Assembly (NCBI GenBank): GCA_910578065.1 | Contig: CAJTPB010000006.1 | Span: 32,718 to 96,717 of the forward strand | DNA: 64,000 nucleotides | From: an uncultured Christensenella sp. | GTDB taxonomy: Bacteria; Bacillota; Clostridia; Christensenellales; Borkfalkiaceae | Reading direction: 5' to 3' | Part shown: positions 60,955 to 64,000 of the stretch, piece after piece | Numbering within the stretch: position 1 is the first letter of the stretch | Layout of the letters: each line of letters begins with the position of its first letter | Notes under the pieces: generated by a model | The model's database searches: none | Seen by the model: the letters and a program-made list of their open reading frames with translations, nothing else | Told to the model about the DNA's origin: nothing | Position numbers and translations under genes: made by a program

Positions 60955-61245
60955 ACCTATGCCGTGCGGATTTCGCCGCAAGTTCGGTTGAACACAGTTT
61001 GTTTCCTCTTTTAGAGGATAACGGGGCAAAGATCCCTTCCCTTTTATTCTCTGTCCGCACTTTTTTACAGTGCGGATTCACGAAATTCGTTTTTTACGAA
61101 CAGGGGAAACGCGGGCCGCAGACAATTTGGCGTTACAACTGCACTAGAAGTAAAGTCACCTGTGGCAGCCAAATAAAAAGAAACTCTCGTAGCGGCATCA
61201 AAATTACCGCCGGAACGCAACCGATCAAATGAAAATCTTTGTCCG
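60943..61245 (-). ncRNA. Structured noncoding RNA, copy 1
   Basis: No open frame. About 300 nt, from an extended -10 promoter at 61251-61259 to a terminator: arms 60986-60993 and 60950-60957 (eight pairs, one G-U) around a TGCGG/CCGCA hairpin (60965-60969 with 60976-60980), then six U. Further helices are the TCCGCAC/GTGCGGA hairpin (~61054-61077), the CCTCT/AGAGG hairpin (~61006-61017) and a long-range CAAAGAT/ATCTTTG helix joining the 5' end (61241-61235) to 61033-61027. Copy 2 next to it shares long identical blocks. The class is unknown to me. Confidence 0.7.
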
Positions 61246-61250
61246 TAACA

Positions 61251-61259
61251 AGTATAACA
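61251..61259 (-). promoter_or_regulatory. Extended -10 promoter of RNA-1
   Basis: Minus strand reads TG-T-TATACT (61259-61251). No good -35 is seen, as is usual for extended -10 promoters. Confidence 0.5.
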
Positions 61260-61263
61260 CAAT

Positions 61264-61562
61264 TTAAAAAGAAATCCGACCGTTTTTACCGCGGATTTCG
61301 CCGCAAGATAGGTCGGAAATAGTTTGTTTCCCCTTTTTAGAGGAAAGCGGGACAAAGATCCCTTCCCCTCGCTTCTCTGTCCGCACCTTTTTCTACAATG
61401 CGGATTCACGAAATTCGTTTTTCACGAACGGGGTAGCGCGGGCCGCAGACAAATGGGCGTTTCTACCGTACTATCATTATAGTCACCTACGGCGGTCAAA
61501 TAACCGGAATACCTTGTGTAAGCAGTACCGGAACGCAACCGATCAAATGAAACTCTTTGCCC
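61264..61562 (-). ncRNA. Structured noncoding RNA, copy 2
   Basis: About 300 nt, colinear with copy 1. Identical or near-identical blocks include the 5' CATTTGATCGGTTGCGTTCC, the central GTCTGCGGCCCGCG and the 3' TTGCGGCGAAATCCGC. The terminator stem (61311-61317 with 61275-61281) differs from copy 1 by a compensated A-U to G-C change, and other differences become G-U pairs only on the minus strand. A U-rich tract follows (61274-61266). Promoter at 61569-61597. Confidence 0.7.
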
Positions 61563-61568
61563 TCCCCT

Positions 61569-61597
61569 ATCTTAGCACAAACGATAAAAATTTCCAA
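61569..61597 (-). promoter_or_regulatory. Promoter TTGGAA-N17-TAAGAT (extended -10) of RNA-2
   Basis: Minus strand: TTGGAA (61597-61592), 17-bp spacer ending TGC, TAAGAT (61574-61569). Predicted start near 61562, so the RNA begins GGGCAAAGAG. Confidence 0.65.
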
Positions 61598-61627
61598 TCA
61601 AAATTTCCGAAAAATACAAACAAATGT

Positions 61628-61656
61628 TTGACAAACAAAAAAAACGGGGTTATAAT
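61628..61656 (+). promoter_or_regulatory. Consensus promoter TTGACA-N17-TATAAT, leaderless arrangement
   Basis: TTGACA at 61628-61633, TATAAT at 61651-61656, 17-bp spacer, and the ATG 6 nt later at 61663. Both hexamers are perfect, so the predicted +1 at the start codon is well supported. Confidence 0.85.
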
Positions 61657-61662
61657 AACCGT

Positions 61663-62916
61663 ATGATTTCGGAAGAGAAGTTAAAAATTTTAACGGAAGG
61701 CGCAAAGTACGACGTATCGTGCTCTTCATCGGGCAGCGGCAGAAAAAACACGCCGAACGGAATGGGCAACGGATTTGCGGCGGGGTGCTGCCACTCTTTT
61801 ACCCCCGACGGACGATGCGTTTCCCTTTTAAAAATTTTAATGAGCAACGATTGCATTTATACGTGCAAATACTGCCCCAACCGTTCGGATGCGGACGTTC
61901 CGCGCGCCACTGCCACCGCCGACGAAATCTGCACTCTTACTTTGGATTTTTACAAGCGCAATTATATCGAAGGGCTGTTTCTTTCTTCCGCGGTCGTAAA
62001 ATCGCCCGATTTTACCATGGAGCAGCTGCTTGTTATCGTAAAAAAACTGCGCACCGTATACCGCTTTAACGGGTACATTCATTTAAAGGGGATCCCGCGG
62101 GCGGATATGGGTTTAATCCGCGAGGCGGCGCGCTATGCAGACCGCATGAGCTACAATATCGAACTCCCCTCCGAACGCAGTTTAAAACTGCTCGCCCCCC
62201 AAAAGAGTAAAGAAAGTCTGCTTTTGCCCATGCGCACACTGACGGCGGAACGACAGCAATATAAACTGGAAAAACAAAAAGGCTACTTTCTCCCCGCGGG
62301 ACAAACTACGCAGATGATCGTGGGCGCTTCGCCCGAGGCAGACGGGCAAATTTTACGGCTGTCGCAATCTCTTTATCGGGGAATGGGTTTAAAGCGGGTG
62401 TACTACTCTTCGTACGTGCCCGTCGTGCACGATTCGCTGCTGCCCGATTTACCCGTAGGGCAGCTTCGCGAACACCGCCTGTATCAGGCAGATTGGCTGC
62501 TGCGGTTTTACGGATTTTCGGCGGAGGAAATCGCCCCCGAAGGGGAAAACCTTTCCCTCGAATTCGATCCCAAATGCGCGTGGGCGCTGCGCAACATGCA
62601 CCTATTCCCCGTAGAGATCAACCGCGCGCCCTTAGAGGTTTTACTGCGCATACCGGGGATCGGCGCAAGAAGCGCGTATAAAATCACCGAGGCGCGGCGG
62701 CACGCGACAATCACTTTCGACCGCCTTAAAAAAATGCGCGTAGTGCTGAAACGCGCAAAGCACTTTATCACCTGCGACGGAAAATTCTTCGGCGCAAAAA
62801 ACGAAATTGCGGTGCGCGGATTGCTCGCCGCAGCGGAAATTAACGGAAGCGCACAACAGCTTAGTCTGTTTTCAACGCCGCAAACCGCACTTTCCGCGCT
62901 TACGGGAGAATTATGA
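61663..62916 (+). CDS. Putative DNA modification/repair radical SAM protein
   Basis: 417 residues. The radical-SAM cluster motif is CIYTCKYCPNRSD (CxxxCxxC), preceded by CSSSGSGRKNTPNGMG and CCHSFTPDGRC, which are hallmark Cys-rich segments of this family. The C-terminal part holds a helix-hairpin-helix DNA-binding motif (LLRIPGIGARSAYKI). The family occurs with a DUF4130 partner, here overlapping by 4 bp. The start at ATG 61663 leaves a leaderless mRNA; an in-frame ATG at 61624 lies upstream of the -10 and cannot be used from this promoter. Confidence 0.9.
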   Translation: MISEEKLKILTEGAKYDVSCSSSGSGRKNTPNGMGNGFAAGCCHSFTPDGRCVSLLKILMSNDCIYTCKYCPNRSDADVPRATATADEICTLTLDFYKRNYIEGLFLSSAVVKSPDFTMEQLLVIVKKLRTVYRFNGYIHLKGIPRADMGLIREAARYADRMSYNIELPSERSLKLLAPQKSKESLLLPMRTLTAERQQYKLEKQKGYFLPAGQTTQMIVGASPEADGQILRLSQSLYRGMGLKRVYYSSYVPVVHDSLLPDLPVGQLREHRLYQADWLLRFYGFSAEEIAPEGENLSLEFDPKCAWALRNMHLFPVEINRAPLEVLLRIPGIGARSAYKITEARRHATITFDRLKKMRVVLKRAKHFITCDGKFFGAKNEIAVRGLLAAAEINGSAQQLSLFSTPQTALSALTGEL

Positions 62917-63638
62917 TTTACTTTTTCGACGGAACAAACGACGGATTTTTAACCGCATTTTTGTGCTCGTATTACGATGCAAACGCGCAATTCGCCTGCG
63001 ACAAAACGCAGCTTTCCATCGGTCAGGAATGTATTACCGTAAAAACGGACGCAGAAACGGCGCATAAGGCAAAGGAACGCTTTTTGCAGTTAGACGGCGA
63101 CTGCTTGGGCGAACTGGATCTGCTGCTTCGCAGCGGCGAAGAAAACAAAAGCCAAATCGCTTACCGCTATATGAAGCTGATTTCCGATTACAAGCGCCCC
63201 GTGCGCGGCATGCTTGCGAACGAAGACGTGCTTCAAGCGGCAAACTGCATTCAGCGCGTCACCGTCGAATTGCATCGCCTGCGGGGATTTATTCGATTTA
63301 TGGAAAGCGAGAGTGGCGCTCTTTACGCTCCTTTTTCGCCCGACCACGATATTTGCGATTTACTGCTTCCCCACTTCCGCGCGCGGCTACCCAAGCACCC
63401 CTTTGTTCTGCACGATATCGTAAGAAAAAAAGCGGCGGTTTACGACGGCGCGCATTCGTTTACAGCCCCCTTAGACCGCGCGGAAATTGCACTTTCCGCA
63501 AACGAAGAAGAATGGCAAAAGCTATGGAAGCGTTATTACGACAGCGTAAATATTCCCTCGCGCGAGCGGCTGAAACAAATGCGCGGATACATGCCCGTGC
63601 GGTATTGGAAGTTTTTACCCGAACGCGTACCCAAATAA
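62913..63638 (+). CDS. DUF4130 DNA-metabolism partner protein
   Basis: 241 residues. IYFFDGTNDGFLTAFLCSYY at the start, the central VLQAANCIQRVTVELHRLRGFIRF and the C-terminal FSPDHDICDLLLPHFRARL with PSRERLKQMRGYMPVRYWKF are conserved in the family that always accompanies the radical SAM protein upstream. DUF4130 is distantly related to uracil-DNA glycosylases. Substrate lesion or modification is not known. ATGA coupling with the first gene. Confidence 0.88.
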   Translation: MIYFFDGTNDGFLTAFLCSYYDANAQFACDKTQLSIGQECITVKTDAETAHKAKERFLQLDGDCLGELDLLLRSGEENKSQIAYRYMKLISDYKRPVRGMLANEDVLQAANCIQRVTVELHRLRGFIRFMESESGALYAPFSPDHDICDLLLPHFRARLPKHPFVLHDIVRKKAAVYDGAHSFTAPLDRAEIALSANEEEWQKLWKRYYDSVNIPSRERLKQMRGYMPVRYWKFLPERVPK

Positions 63639-63672
63639 ATTTGCAAACCTTTTCAATGTAATGAATTTGTTT

Positions 63673-63702
63673 CACGCTGTTATTCATTTAATAGCGTGTT
63701 TT
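63673..63702 (+). terminator. Terminator of the radical-SAM/DUF4130 operon
   Basis: CACGCT (63673-63678) pairs with AGCGTG (63693-63698), followed by four T. Confidence 0.65.
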
Positions 63703-63767
63703 CATTAGGCGGTACGATATAACTAGCCCCCTCCGCGCGGCAGGCTAATATCCAGAAAAAATACGTT

Positions 63768-63954
63768 GTTTCATTTGTATTCCTATTTCTACCGTACGAT
63801 AGGTCATACCACTACAATATACTGTTTCATTTATATACTTATTTTACCTTATTATAGGTAACCCTTCACAATATGCCGCTTTATCGAAATACCGAACAAT
63901 AGGTCATATCTTCACAAATCTACAGTTCATTTGTATTCCTATTTCTACCGTACA
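63768..63954. repeat. Degenerate ~50-bp tandem repeats
   Basis: Four loose units start near 63768, 63823, 63878 and 63924, sharing GTTTCATTTGTATTCCTATT and AATAGGTCATA-type words. No gene is seen in 63639-64000. Confidence 0.6.
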
Positions 63955-64000
63955 AACGGCATATTTTTTGCACATAAATACCCGCCGACCGCAAATGCGG

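Noticed and set aside
60943..61562. 6S RNA, tmRNA, SRP RNA or RNase P RNA
   Set aside because: None of the sequence signatures I know for these (tmRNA tag and acceptor ends, SRP GGAA loop, RNase P core) is visible.

Overview
The window reads as a chromosomal stretch of an anaerobic, Gram-positive-type bacterium of the Bacillota (class Clostridia; the lineage below that is a guess, possibly Christensenellales). The basis is gene content and order: a dgt-dnaG-sigA-trmK-Nif3-like block, DegV, a YlbJ-like protein, archaeal-type ProRS, rubrerythrin, a TM1266-type protein, a two-gene SufC/SufB-like pair, and LPXTG-less lipoproteins and membrane-anchored surface proteins. Most genes use GC-rich third positions. 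The stretch 22.9-27.9 kb and the leucine-rich-repeat gene at 53.4-55.2 kb are visibly more AT-rich. I saw no rRNA, tRNA, CRISPR array or prophage.

Layout. 0-5 kb: two membrane-anchored surface proteins with an unknown gene between them, then a GH43 glycosidase. 5-10 kb: an array of ~101-bp repeats, a nucleoside hydrolase and a heterodimeric ABC exporter. 10-18 kb: an asnS/PHP/proS operon, an ECF S component with a DUF4430 lipoprotein, a DUF2207 membrane protein and DegV. 18-22 kb: phosphohexomutase and transketolase. 22.9-27.9 kb: an AT-rich island with a dead IS200-type transposase, rarA and broken GLUG-repeat genes. 28-36 kb: patatin, YlbJ-like, pheA, DAHP synthase, coaD, rsmD, folate cyclo-ligase, alr. 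36-41.5 kb: Nif3-like, trmK, sigA, dnaG, dgt. 41.5-47 kb: a tightly overlapped shikimate operon (aroC-B-E-Q-K) headed by an MBL-fold protein. 47-53 kb: a second patatin with a decayed 3'-end repeat array, a DUF2238-like protein, rubrerythrin and an NMT1-type ABC importer. 53-57 kb: a BspA-like LRR lipoprotein and the SufB/SufC pair. 57-61 kb: a two-component system with an anchored surface protein. 60.9-61.6 kb: two tandem structured noncoding RNAs. 61.6-63.6 kb: a radical-SAM/DUF4130 DNA-metabolism pair.

How the genes work together. DAHP synthase, aroB, aroQ, aroE, aroK and aroC make chorismate except for the EPSP synthase step (aroA is absent here), and pheA draws prephenate towards phenylalanine. 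Shared stop/start overlaps (ATGA) bind most minus-strand genes from 30 to 47 kb into two or three long operons.

The observations I rate highest are these. (1) Two ~300-nt tandem RNA genes at 60,943-61,562, each with its own promoter and terminator, whose differences preserve base pairing only when read from the minus strand. (2) At least four genes whose -10 hexamer lies exactly 6 nt before the ATG, implying leaderless mRNAs. (3) A bistable leader with an anti-Shine-Dalgarno element before the TM1266/ABC operon, and two terminator-bearing leaders before surface-protein genes. (4) Repeated tandem duplication of gene 3' ends, in one case apparently creating the ribosome binding site and TTG start of the next gene.
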